A stretch of 64,000 nt of DNA. Origin: Haliclona indistincta. Taxonomy: Eukaryota; Porifera; Demospongiae; Haplosclerida; Chalinidae. The notes below the pieces were generated by a model. The model saw only the letters and a list, made by a program, of their open reading frames with translations, had not been told where the DNA came from and searched no databases. A program made the translations under genes and the position numbers. Location: contig OZ024786.1 of NCBI GenBank assembly GCA_964017065.1, positions 14,255,742 through 14,319,741 on the forward strand, given 5' to 3'. Shown one piece after another: positions 43,001 through 53,900 of the stretch. How positions within the stretch are numbered: the first letter of the stretch is position 1; each line of letters starts with the position of its first letter.

Positions 43001-43855
43001 GAGAAATGCAAAACCAAAAACGGCAGTTTTATTCACCAAAAATCAGACGAAGGAAACGTCTACACCGTTAGCTGAAGCCAATTTCCACTTAAAAACGACT
43101 TACCCGAGGGCGACTCAAAGAGTTTTCTGGACAGAATCGATATCTTTTTCCAAAAATCACTAATCAACAAGATTTCATGGCGTCCAGCATGGTTTGGCAC
43201 GAGCGTTTACAGCCATAAAAAAGTAACGGTTATCCATCTTAATAAAAACTCTTCGAGCCGCCCTCCGTTAGTTATTTTAGAAAGTGCACCGCTCGTCAAA
43301 TAGCTTTAAAAAGGCACCTGGGATTTTATTTTTGGTGAATGGTGGCAGCATCCATTACCCCAAACGCCGATGATTGCTAGGGAACATGAATATCATTACT
43401 AATGTCGTGAATGTCATTATTCGCGTAACGGTATTCCGCCACCTTAATATGTCACAATCCATGGCTAGAAAAGATAGAAGTACAAGATGTACCAAACGTC
43501 AAACAAGATGTAGTAAGCAAACGTCCAATGCTGGTTAGTTGCATTATATTAAGTGTATTAATGCTTTTTATACATGTTTATTATAATAATGCAGAAATTA
43601 AATGCAATTATGATGGAGCTACTGGAAGTCTCTGACTGGGAACTGCTTGGAATTTATCTCGGTGTTTCACCATCTACACTACACAACGTAAAGCGAGAGA
43701 ATACTAGAGTTGAATCAATGAAGTATAATATGCTGGCTGAATGGCTAAAATCAACTCCTGAAGCATCTTGGAAAGATGTTGTGTCAGCATTAACTGTTAT
43801 GAAGGAAATATGTGTTGCAAAAATCATAAAAGAGAAGTATAACGTAGAAGACTAG
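37068..43855 (+). CDS. ANK-ROC-COR-coiled coil-ZU5-Death protein, exon split by a MITE
   Basis: The ATG at 37068 (MAESQLDLEQQCVTAFKQGN) is chosen; upstream in frame is only TTG. Exons: 37068-41132, 41188-41257, 41315-41374, 41430-41603, 41728-41796, 41846-42396, 42449-42604, 42666 onward, 43595-43855. All are GT-AG and phase-consistent. Exon 1 encodes a cap, about 20 ankyrin repeats (residues about 70-700), ROC and COR. The P-loop reads GNNSAGKI (Ile for Ser/Thr), G3 is DLVGQ and G4 VGSYDHE, so GTP binding is doubtful. Next come a coiled coil (SELNELKEEIVNLK), ZU5 (GYGFHIDVPAGALLPGVTAS), a UPA-like region and Death (DWELLGIYLGVSPSTL, MLAEWLKS). The MITE at 42841-43443 interrupts the eighth exon. 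Unless it is spliced out, translation stops at 42978 and the Death domain is lost. Flanking coding is in frame across it, giving about 1888 residues for the uninterrupted form. Confidence 0.75.
42841..43443. mobile_element. 603-bp TTAA MITE inside a coding exon
   Basis: The ends GGTGGCGGTATACC and GGTATTCCGCCACC are flanked by TTAA at 42837-42840 and 43444-43447. Reading up to 42836 and resuming at 43444 keeps one open frame into the next donor at 43533 (SFL then ICHNPWLEK). The element itself brings an in-frame stop at 42978-42980. No transposase was seen. Confidence 0.8.
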
Positions 43856-44202
43856 CTATGCTAGTTATGCATCGTAGTGAAGATCTGAAATTTTGTGATT
43901 CAGAGGATGATTCTTGTCAGCAATCCTGTGAGTCTAGCTATCTGCACTGTTGAATTAACTAAAATTATGTTGTATCTTCTGTATTTATATAGACTGGTAT
44001 TTACAAGGAAATTCTGAGAGATGGATAATCTCTCCTGGACACGGCATGATCAAAAAATATTATCAATTTTTTATACTTTAAAAAAATTTTTATGTGAACA
44101 GGTTGAGAAAACTTACACAAAAATGATGTGATCAACAGAAATCAATTTTAAGAGCCTTAAATTGTCCTCGATAAAGTCAGTCTGAAGCTTGAGATGAGTC
44201 GA
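43856..44202. other. 3' region of the ZU5-Death gene
   Basis: No coding sequence was seen. ACTGGTATTTACAAGGAAATTCTGAGAG..CTCTCCTGGACA (about 43992-44041) is a diverged copy of the 3' block found after the other ROC-COR genes. Confidence 0.4.
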
Positions 44203-44760
44203 CTATAGTTCTCTTAGTTCACAGTAGAGTCGCTGCATCTTAGTGCTACTAGCAATGAGAGAGAGGAACTGCTTAGCAAGATCTGAATGTTGTAGTCCTG
44301 GAACACATCGCTGCTGCCTAACAAACTCACTCACAAACTCTCTCAGTCTCTCTTCTTCATCTTCCTTCAATAGATGCTGTACATAGGTACATGCCCAATG
44401 GCGATACTCTAGAGTAGACTGTAGTGACAAGCATCTTGATATCTGGTTCTCAAGGAAGGTAAGAGTCTGTGCTCGACTGGACAATGTGTTAGAAGAGGAA
44501 GGAAAAGATATAGAGCCTTGTTGAATAGAGCTGAGAGGTGTGGCTTCAGTTAGAGTGGAACAGAAGGTGAACGAGGAATTGTGAATTGAAGACATCCAAG
44601 TTTCTGGATGCAGAGTGCAGTTCTGTCCATGCTTGCATATCAGAATTGATTGTGAATTTACCAATACCAGTTACAATAGTAGGATGACCGGATTTAGACA
44701 GAGAGATGTCACATTTTGGTTGCATTGTGAGCAGTTTTCTAGTTGATGCCTGATGCTGTC
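44203..44760 (-). pseudogene. HIRA: HIRA C-terminal fragment
   Basis: On the minus strand the ORF ending at 44203 contains RAQTLTFLENQISRCLSLQS, LEYRHWACTYVQHLL, EERLREF and MQRLYCELREL. From memory this matches the C-terminal domain of the histone chaperone HIRA (TxxLENQ..ALxLQSxxEYRxW..YxxxL, RLREx, QRLFxE). Upstream, 44665-44720 in another frame reads SGHPTIVTGIGKFTIN and SDMQAW, which also fits HIRA just before this part. The frame change between them suggests a frameshift or a missed intron. No WD40 repeats were found in the window, so this is either the last exon of a gene whose rest lies elsewhere, or a fragment. Confidence 0.65.
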
Positions 44761-44929
44761 ATAGTAGACATTTTGTAGAGAGACATTTTATCATCTATGC
44801 ATGGTAGCAATCAAGACTTGTGCACTCTAGCTTGATAGGGCGGAGAATCTAATTAAGTGATTGATTACTTGATTTGCTCATCTTAAGTTTCCTTGATTAG
44901 GGTAGGTTTTAGATTTGGGTGATAGCCAG

Positions 44930-45660
44930 GAACCCTGTTCTTCAACAGCTGATTTCTTCATGTTCTCCTTCTTCGTCTAGCTCACACTTTCTCTTTACCA
45001 GAGAATACCAAATCCCTCACTAATCATCGCATTGTATGAACAAATGGAATTTCTTGGGATGATAGAGAAGGGACTATGGATATTGTTTAAATCATCGATA
45101 ATAGTATGTTGTGTTATAGTGCTCACGTCATAATGGTACTTACAGCAGACCAATGGAGTGTAAACAACATTGCAGTGCAGTGATCAGACTAGTACATGTA
45201 TTAGATGTAAAAGAACAACTCTGTCCTATTGTAGAGACAAATGAAAGCTTGATCTCGATCTCTCACTATCTTTTTAAAACTTCTCAGCAACTGATGAGAT
45301 CATTATGATCAGTTTCCTATTGAGAAAGTTGCTGATTCAATGTGTCATCACAGTCCATATCATAGTTATCTTAGTCTTCGTCATAGTCGTACTTACAAGT
45401 GATGAGGCAATGGTGACTTCTGTACTGAAAATTAAGGTGCTTGATTTTTGAACTGAAATATCGAATAAGCCCTATTCTTCTGTTGGATAACTAGCTGATG
45501 CACAGTGCGAGAGCTGATGAACCCGTCTCTAAAAAACTACTCCATGAAGTTGAGACTAGCTGTCAGTTGCATCAGATAGAGCCACAGATTCACTCTTATC
45601 TAAGGGAACTACTCGATGGATTGAGCTTATTTGCAGGCAGAAATCAAGCAAGCTTATAGA
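44930..45660 (+). pseudogene. Decayed COR-region copy of the ANK-ROC-COR family
   Basis: Pieces of the COR C-terminal part are recognisable with frame breaks: TTTCTTCATGTTCTCCTTCTTCG (near 44953), TGGGATGATAGAGAAGG, CATTGCAGTGCAGTGATCAGAC, GAACAACTCTGTCCT and ACTACTCGATGGATTGAGC. They appear in the same order as in 40460-41110. Ankyrin and ROC parts are missing. The following 45668-45735 matches the end of the Death exon at 58716-58790. Confidence 0.65.
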
Positions 45661-45884
45661 GCTGTAATGTCAATGCGTTCTCTTCCGACTACAGAACCAC
45701 ACATGTGAGACATGCAGCTATTGTGTGTGATATTACATGAATGTGATTAACATAATTTTTGCAGACTGTTGGTTTGCACTTGCATGAAAATATTCACACC
45801 CATACAGATATTTCTGCGGCAAATTTCTGCAAAGAATACTCATCCCTTTGATGCTGTACATGTGACTTGACTTTGAATGATCAT

Positions 45885-47137
45885 TAGGGAGACACGGTAG
45901 TGTCTCCCTATGTAGGGTTGAACGAGAAAACAAGATGGCGGCTACATACAATGTATTAGCGTTCAAACGCTGATATTTCGCCTGGTGATGAATTTTATAC
46001 GTCCAAAGACACTTAAATCTGCTATCTGGCGTTGCCCCATCTTACAGTAGCAAGGAGATTGCTCGAGATTGTTACTAAAGTGACGAACCTGAAAACGGTG
46101 AAAATCGAGTTTCGTCATCTTCGTTTTCTTCTTTCTTCTTTCTTCTTTCTTCTTTCTTTCTTTCTTTCTTTCTTCCACTCGCCTAGCACCTTTACGTGAG
46201 CAGTGCCGAGACCAAAACACCCACGAACAGTCTTGAAATTCTCCTGGCATGTGCCTTTTGAACTTAGTTTTTAGCGCAACGGCGATATAAATTCCGCGAT
46301 TTCTCGATCGTGATCCATTGTCAGCTAAGTGTTAGACGCCATTAATAATTATAGTGATTGCGCAATACGCACGTGACCAAGCTGTGGTTAGCGCACGTGA
46401 CCAAGCACAAGCTTGAGTATCGCCACCACGCGCGCCGTATAGATCACGGAGAACACATTTTGTCTGAAGTCTTCGAAGAACGGTAAGCTAGCAAGCGCAG
46501 AATCACCGTTCTGCCTTGCCAGATAATTATAACCGACGTAAGCAAGTGTGGGCGGGGCTCGTATGCACTGTATTCATGCATGCGTAGGCGAGCTGATATC
46601 TACAGCATAAAAATTACTTACCTACACTTTTAAAATTGTTAATAATAAAGTAAAGCCATCAACAACAGGAAAGCGAAACCAATGGTGGAAACAAAGATGG
46701 TACAGTAATTGCTTGATATTGAACTGCACTTCACTGAAAAAGGACACAAACAAGAAAATTAAAAAGATTTCTATCGAAATCAAAAGGATGTAGGGTTGTG
46801 AAATCTACCACTGGTCAACAATGTAACCTAACAAGGAACAAGCATGGAATGGTAACACGATTGCCTTGCTAACAGACCATAGATCCCTACATCAGTGGCT
46901 GTACATAAGGTGTCACAAGCTGAATGCACGTCAGGTGTCAGTCAACAGCAACAAGCTAAGCTGAACTAGCTATAGTCAACTACAGCAGCCACTGATGTAG
47001 GGATCTATGGTCTGTTAGCAAGGCAATCGTGTTACCATTCCATGCTTGTTCCTTGTTAGGTTACATTGTTGACCAGTGGTAGATTTCACAACCCTACATC
47101 CTTTTGATTTCGATAGAAATCTTTTTAATTTTCTTTA
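45885..47137. mobile_element. 1.25-kb element, copy 1
   Basis: It begins AGGGAGACACGGTAGTGTCTCCCT (a small hairpin) and ends AAGATTTC-type inverse sequence GAAATCTTTTTAATTTTCTTT. About 90% of it is shared with 48777-50160. It holds a (TTCT)n tract near 46120-46175 and a long hairpin (46755-47137). An empty version of the target is visible at about 58925-58950 (GAATGATCATTTAATACTAT). No ORF of note. The class is unclear; end hairpins without TIRs would suit a Helitron-like element, but this is only a guess. Confidence 0.55.
46755..47137. repeat. Long hairpin (MITE-like) inside copy 1
   Basis: The left arm GAAAATTAAAAAGATTTCTATCG.. is reverse-complemented at the right end (..CGATAGAAATCTTTTTAATTTTC). 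The arms are about 165 bp and include GATGTAGGGTTGTGAAATCTACC and GGAACAAGCATGGAATGG. The loop contains CAGTCAACAGCAACAAGC. Confidence 0.8.
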
Positions 47138-48776
47138 ATACTATGTACAGCACAAATTTATTGTTCTATGTACAGCAAATCTTTATCTCTATGAAACAGA
47201 TATTTTTATAATTCACTTTTCTCCTTTGAATTATAATCAATACTATTCAATCAAGTTATTTAACTATTAGAATGTGTAGACTCAGTTTGTATTTAAAAAA
47301 ACATAGACTCATTTAAAATCAAATTGTGTGACGAGAAATACAATGATTAGTTTAAAAGAAATCGTACTAAAATTTACGATATTGAGTTATTCAGATGTAC
47401 AGTTAGAAAGCGGATAAAGAAACAAGGATATAGACATGTAATTGCACTCAATACAAGAGCATAGAGATGATAGTTGTGAACAACAGTTGTATGACTATTA
47501 ATTTTAAACTAGAGTATATAAGAGAGAGATCATGTTGTGATTACAGAAGTCACGTGCATGATACGGAATTATTATAGCGTCTACAGGTATGGTATCTCTA
47601 CTCTACATCTAGTAGACATGATAATAGAGTCGTTATACAAATATTGTTGCACACTTGAGAGCTGATTACCATCTTTATTATCATTGCCGCTAAGCAATGA
47701 TAATTATGACCGCAAACTTCTTACTATGATAGTAGCTTTGCCTTTTAAGTCTTAAATCCAGCATTGTAGTAATTATATGTTGCAAAGAGTGCAGCAATAA
47801 TATTTAAAACAGACATTGCAACTGTTACTAGCTATACATTAATGGTATACTCCACTACATGTATGTGCGAGCTGCTGTAGCCTAAGATACAGGAGTATGT
47901 GACTTTATGCCTTTACAATGTGCATTCATACAAGAGTTAAATAGTTAAACAATAGCACTTGAAAGGTGGAAGCTATACCTGTATAGTCTGCTTGAATATG
48001 ATGGTTTCACAATTTCCAGCTAATAAGTTACTAAAAAAATGTATGTAGTCTACTCAATAATTTTGTTTATCATTGATTGGTTTTTTTTTCATGCGCTCCT
48101 GTCTGTTCTAGCTTTACTGATCACTATGCAACCTAACCGTGTGATGACCTGTTTCACTTTTTAAAGTGTTTCCTCTAGCTAGCTGAGAAGCATGTATTCT
48201 ACAACATCATAGTTCTCCAGATTGGATGCTTCTATTTCCCTTGCAGGCTATGACTATGTGTGTTATCAGTCATGCAACAACTTTAGTCTTACCATTGTCT
48301 CAATGGGAAGTGATGTAGTATAACTAAAGCAACAGCACACTACTGTATCGTGAGAATTACTATCTGTACGTGAGCATGTACTACACTTGCATTGTATCTA
48401 ATAAAAATTAATGTGTAAGATTGTTAAGATTACACTATATTTATGCAAGTGTACTTACTTATAAATTGCTGCCAAACTTATCATCAGTCAGGAACAACAA
48501 CAAGACTATTTAAACTAGAGTAAGAGAGAGATCATGTAGCGATTACAGAAGTCATGTGCATGATATGAATAGCCTCTACATGTACAGCCATACCTGGTAT
48601 CTCTACTCTACATCTACACATGTACCTGATGTTAATAGTGTCTTTATACAAACTGTTGCAAACTTGAGAGCTGTTTACCATCTGTTACTATAGATAGTAG
48701 TTGCCTTTTAAGTCTCAATTCTAATTTTGTGAAGTGAAATAGCATGCACATTTTGATCATAGTGATGAACTATATT
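47138..48776. other. Intergenic, duplicated upstream DNA, no gene
   Basis: No coding region was seen. Segments recur: 47505-47660 resembles 48515-48680 (GAGAGAGATCATGT, CTACTCTACATCTA), and 48010-48490 resembles 50395-50920 just upstream of the intact ankyrin gene (CATGCGCTCCTGTCTGTTC, CATTGTCTCAATGGGAAGTGAT, CTGCCAAACTTATCATCAGT). A promoter-containing block was therefore copied without its coding region. Confidence 0.5.
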
Positions 48777-49026
48777 AGGGAGGCACCGGCACGGTAGTGC
48801 CTCCCTTTGTAGGGTTGAATGAGAAAACAAGATGGCGGCTACATACACTGTATTAGCGTTCAAACGCTGATATTTCGCCTGGTGATGAATTTTATACGTC
48901 CAAAGACACTTAAATCTGCTATCTGGCGTTGCCCCATCTTACAGTAGCAAGGAGATTGCTCGAGATTGTTACTAAAGTGACGAACCTGGAAACGGTGAAA
49001 ATCGAGTTTCGTCATCTTCGTTTTCT

Positions 49027-49102
<76 letters not shown>

Positions 49103-49168
49103 TCCTTCCTTCCTTCCTTCCTTCCTTCCTTCCTTCCTTCCTTCCTTCCTTCCTTCCTTCCTTCCTTC

Positions 49169-49202
<34 letters not shown>

Positions 49203-50160
49203 CTCGCCTAGCACCTTTACGTGAGCAGTGCCGAGACCAAAACACCCACGAACAGTCGTGAAATTCTCCTGGCATGTGCCTTTTGAACTTAGTTTTTAGC
49301 GAAACGGCGATATAAATTCCGCGATTTCTCGATCGTTATCCATTGTCAGCTAAGTGTTAGACGCCATTACTAATTATAGTGATTGCGCAATACGCACATG
49401 ACCAAGCTGTGGTTAGCGCACGTGACCAAGCACTAGCTTGAGTATCGCCACGCCGTATAGATCACGGAGAACACATATTTGTCTGGAGCCTTCGAAGAAC
49501 GGTAAGCTAGCAAGCGCAGAATCACCATTCTGCCTTGCCAGATAATTTTAACCGCCGTAAACAAGTGTGGGCGGGGCTCGTATGCACTGTATTCATGCAT
49601 GCGTAGGCGAGCTGATATCTACAGCATAAGAATTATTTAGCTACAAGTTTAAAATTGTTAATAATAAAGAAAAGCCATCAACAACAGGAAAACCAAACCA
49701 ATGGTGGAAACAAAGATGGCACAGTAATTGCATGATATCGAACTGCACTTCACTGAAAAAGAAAAAAGGACACAAACAAGAAAATTAAAAAGATTTCTAT
49801 CGAAATCAAAAGGATGTAGGGTTGTGAAATCTACCACTGGTCAACAATGTAAACTAACAAGGAACAAGCATGGAATGGTAACACGATTGACTTGCTAACA
49901 GACCATAGATCCCTACATCCGTGGCTGTACATAAGCTGTCACAAGCTGAATGCACGTCAGGTGTCAGTCAAGAGCAACTAGCCGAACTAGCTATAGCCAA
50001 CCACAGCAGCCACTGATGTAGGGATCTATGGTCTGTTATAGCAAGTCAATCGTGTTACCATTCCATGCTTGTTCCTTGTTAGTTTACATTGTTGACCAGT
50101 GGTAGATTTCACAACCCTACATCCTTTTGATTTCGATAGAAATCTTTTTAATTTTCTTTA
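48777..50160. mobile_element. 1.38-kb element, copy 2
   Basis: It is homologous end to end with 45885-47137. It begins AGGGAGGCACCGGCACGGTAGTGCCTCCCT and ends TTTTTAATTTTCTTTA. The main difference is an expanded tetranucleotide tract, 49025-49198, of (TTTC)n/(TTCC)n. The internal hairpin is at about 49775-50157. The ORFs over the tract are low-complexity. Confidence 0.6.
49022..49199. repeat. (TTTC)n(TTCC)n(TTTC)n microsatellite
   Basis: About 175 bp: TTTC repeats flank a central block of TTCC repeats. The same position in copy 1 has only about 50 bp. Confidence 0.95.
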
Positions 50161-50932
50161 TATATACACATGTAGTATTATGTTGTAAATGTAATAATTA
50201 TTGTTTAAACCAGACATTCAACGTGCATACTTGTACATTAGATTAATGCACAATGTTGTACCAGTATACAGGCTGCTATGTAGGTAAGGTACGTATGTGA
50301 CATTGATGCATGCATACAGTCAAGAGTTAAAATGGTTCAGAACAACAATTAATAGTGTCTTGCAAGCAGGAAGCTAGCTGCAGCTATAGCCAGATTTGTT
50401 TCAAAGCTAGCTTACAAGTTACTAAAATTATAGATATTGTACAATGGATGTAGAAACAATTTCTACTCAATTGTTTACATGTACCTCATTGATTGGAATA
50501 AAAAATACCATTGTCTTTTCATGCGCTTTTGTCTGTACAAGCTTTACTGATCACTAAACAACCTGAGCGTGTGATGGTCTGTTCATTGTTCAAAGTGATT
50601 CCTGTAGCTAGCAGAGAAAAGCATGTATTCAAGAAGCTAGTACACAACATTGCTCTAGATTGAATGCTTCTATAGCCCTTGCAGAATATGACTATGTGTA
50701 TTATCAGTCATGCAACAACTGTAGTCTCACCATTGTCTCAAAGGGAAGTGATATGGCTAATGTTGATATAACTAAAGCAAAATCACACTTCTGTCTAGTG
50801 AGAATTACTATGTGTATGTGACCATGTACTACACTTCCATTGTATCTAATAAAATGTGTAAGATTGATAAGATTACACTATGCAAGATTACTTACTGCCA
50901 AACCTATCATCAGTATTACTGTTGTCAGCTTC
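50161..50932 (+). promoter_or_regulatory. Upstream region of the intact ankyrin gene
   Basis: There is no coding sequence. Most of 50395-50920 is duplicated at about 48010-48500. It should contain the promoter and 5'UTR. No TATA box or initiator can be assigned by eye. Confidence 0.35.
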
Positions 50933-53900
50933 ATGGCTGAGTGTCGGGATCTAACTATAGAGCAGCAGTGTGTGACAGCATTCAAGCAAGGCAACCATGA
51001 CCAGGCAGTACAACTACTACCACAACTACAGCAACCTGGTGATGTTACTACTGAGTTTGAATTCAATGGCAAAAGCTTACCACCAAATAAAGGTGTGACA
51101 CTTCTCCATCTTGCTGCTTATCATGGCTGGCTAGACATCATCAAGACTATACAGCATCATATCTCAATGTATGATGTCAGAGACAGTGCAGGTCTCACTC
51201 CACTGCATTATGCTGCAGCTGCTTCATCTGAGAATTGCTTAGAAATGATAGATTACTTAATTAACACATTAGGCTGTGATCCCAATGCTAAAACCACAAG
51301 GAGAACTCTCCCATTACATATTGCCGGTCGTCATGGTAACTCAGACACAGCTAAATATTTCATAACAGAAAAAAATTGTTACCCAAATGTTCAAAATAGC
51401 GATGGATGGACACCACTATATTGGGCTTCACTAAATCGTCACACGAACATAATCCAGTATATTATTGATGAACAAAATTGTGATCCAAACACTTCAAACA
51501 ATGACGGTTTTCTTCCACTACACATAGCTTGTTACTATGGACACTTCAATGCTGTAAAATATTTTATTTCTGTACAAAACTGCGATCCTAATAATCGAAA
51601 CAAAAATGGATCTACACCTCTTTACTGTGCGTCTGCAAATGGTCACATGGACATCATCCAATACCTTATCACTGAACTAAGTTGTGATCCAACAATTTCA
51701 AACAATAATGGCCTTCTTCCATTACACGTTGCTAGTCTTAATGGTCATTTGAATGCGGTCAAATATTTCATTAGTGAACAAAAATGTGATCCAAACAGTC
51801 AAACAAAAGACGGATTTACATCTCTTTACTGTGCTTCTGAAAATGGTCACATGGACATCATCCAATACCTAATCGCTGAAATAGGTTGTGATTCAACAAT
51901 TTTAAACAACTATGGTCTTCTTCCATTACACATTGCTAGTCTTAATGGACACTTGAATACGGTCAAATATTTCATCAGTGAACAGAAATGTGACCCAGAC
52001 ATTCGAGACAAGAACGGAGATACACCTCTTTACTGTGCTTCTGAAAATGGTCACATGGACATCATCAAATACCTAATCACTGAACTAGGTTGTGATCCAA
52101 CAATTTCAAACAACAATGGTGATCTTCCATTACACGTTGCTAGTCTTAGTGGTCATTTGAATACGGTCAAATATTTCATCAGTGAACAGAAATGTAACCC
52201 AAACAGTCGAACTAACTATGGATCTACACCTCTTTACTGTGCTTCTCAAAATGGTCACATGGACATAATCCAATACCTTATCACTGAACTAGATTGTGAT
52301 CCAACAATTTCAAACAACAATGGCCTTCTTCCATTACACGTTGCTAGTCTTAGTGGTCATTTGAATACGGTCAAATATTTCATCAGTGAACAGAAATGTG
52401 ACCCAAACAGTCGAACTAACAATAGATCTACACCTCTTTACTGTGCTTCACAAAATGGTCACATGGACATCATCCAATACCTTATCACTGAACTAAGTTG
52501 TGATCCAACAATTTCAAACAACAATGGTGATCTTCCATTACACGTTACTAGTTTTAATGGTTATTTGAATATGGTTAAATATTTCATCGAAGAACAGAAA
52601 TGTGACCCAAACAGTCGAAGCAAGAATGGATCTACACCTCTTCACTGTGCTTCTGTAAATGGTCACATGGACATCATCCAGTACCTAATCACTGAACTAA
52701 GTTGTGATCCAACAATTTCGAACAATAATGGATTTCTTCCATTACACATTGCTAGTCTTAATGGTCATTTGAATACGGTAAAATATTTTATCAGTAAACA
52801 GAAATGTGACCCAAACAGTCGAACTAACAATTATTCTACACCGCTTTACTGTGCTTCTCAAAATGGTCACATGGACATCATCAAATATCTCATCACTGAA
52901 CTAGGTTGTGATCCAACAACTTCAAACAACAATGGTCTTCTTCCATTTCACATTGCTAGTCTTAAGGGTCATTTAAATACAGTGAAATATTTCATCGGTG
53001 AACAAAAGTGTGATCCAAACAGTCAAACAAAAGACGGAGTTACACCTCTTTACTGTGCTTCTCAAAATGGTCACATGGACATCATCCAATACCTTATCAC
53101 TGAACTCAGTTGTGATCTAAAAATTTCAGACAACAATGGCTTTCTTCCATTACACATTGCTAGTTTTAATGGTCATTTGAATACGGTGAAATATTTCATC
53201 AGTGAACAGAAATGTGACCCAAATAGTCGAACTAACTATGGATCTACACCTCTTCACTGTGCTTCTCGAAATGGTCACATGGACATCATCCAATACCTTA
53301 TCACTGAACTCAGTTGTGATCCAACAATTTCAAACAATAATGGTGGTCTTCCATTACACACTGCTTGTCTTAATGGTCATTTGAATACGGTGAAATATTT
53401 CATCAGTGAACAGAAATGTGATCCAAACATTCAAACAAAAGATGGATTTACACCTCTTTACTGTGCTTCTGAACATGGTCACATGGAAATCATCCAATAC
53501 CTTGTCTCTAAACTAGGTTGTGATCCAACAATTTCAGAAATCAATGGTCTTCTTCCATTACACATTGCTAGTCTTAATGGTCATTTGAATACGGTAAAAT
53601 ATTTCATCAGTGAACAGAAATTTGACCCAAACAGTCGAACGAAAAATGGATTAACAACTTTACATTACGCTACTGAAGGTGGTCACATGGACATCATCCA
53701 ATACTTAATCACTGAAAAAGGTTGTGATCCAAGAACTTCACATTATGATGGTATTCTTCCCTTGCACATTGCTTGCCGTAACGGTGATTTCAATATTGTA
53801 AAGTACTTGATCGCTAAACAAAATTGCAGCCACAATTGTCCAGATAAAAATGGATCTACTCTTCTACATTATGCTTGTGAAGGTGGTCACATGGACATCA

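Noticed and set aside
49012..49275. Lys/Glu/Arg-rich minus-strand protein
   Set aside because: It is encoded by the (TTTC)n/(TTCC)n microsatellite inside a mobile element. The other copy at 46 kb has a different length.
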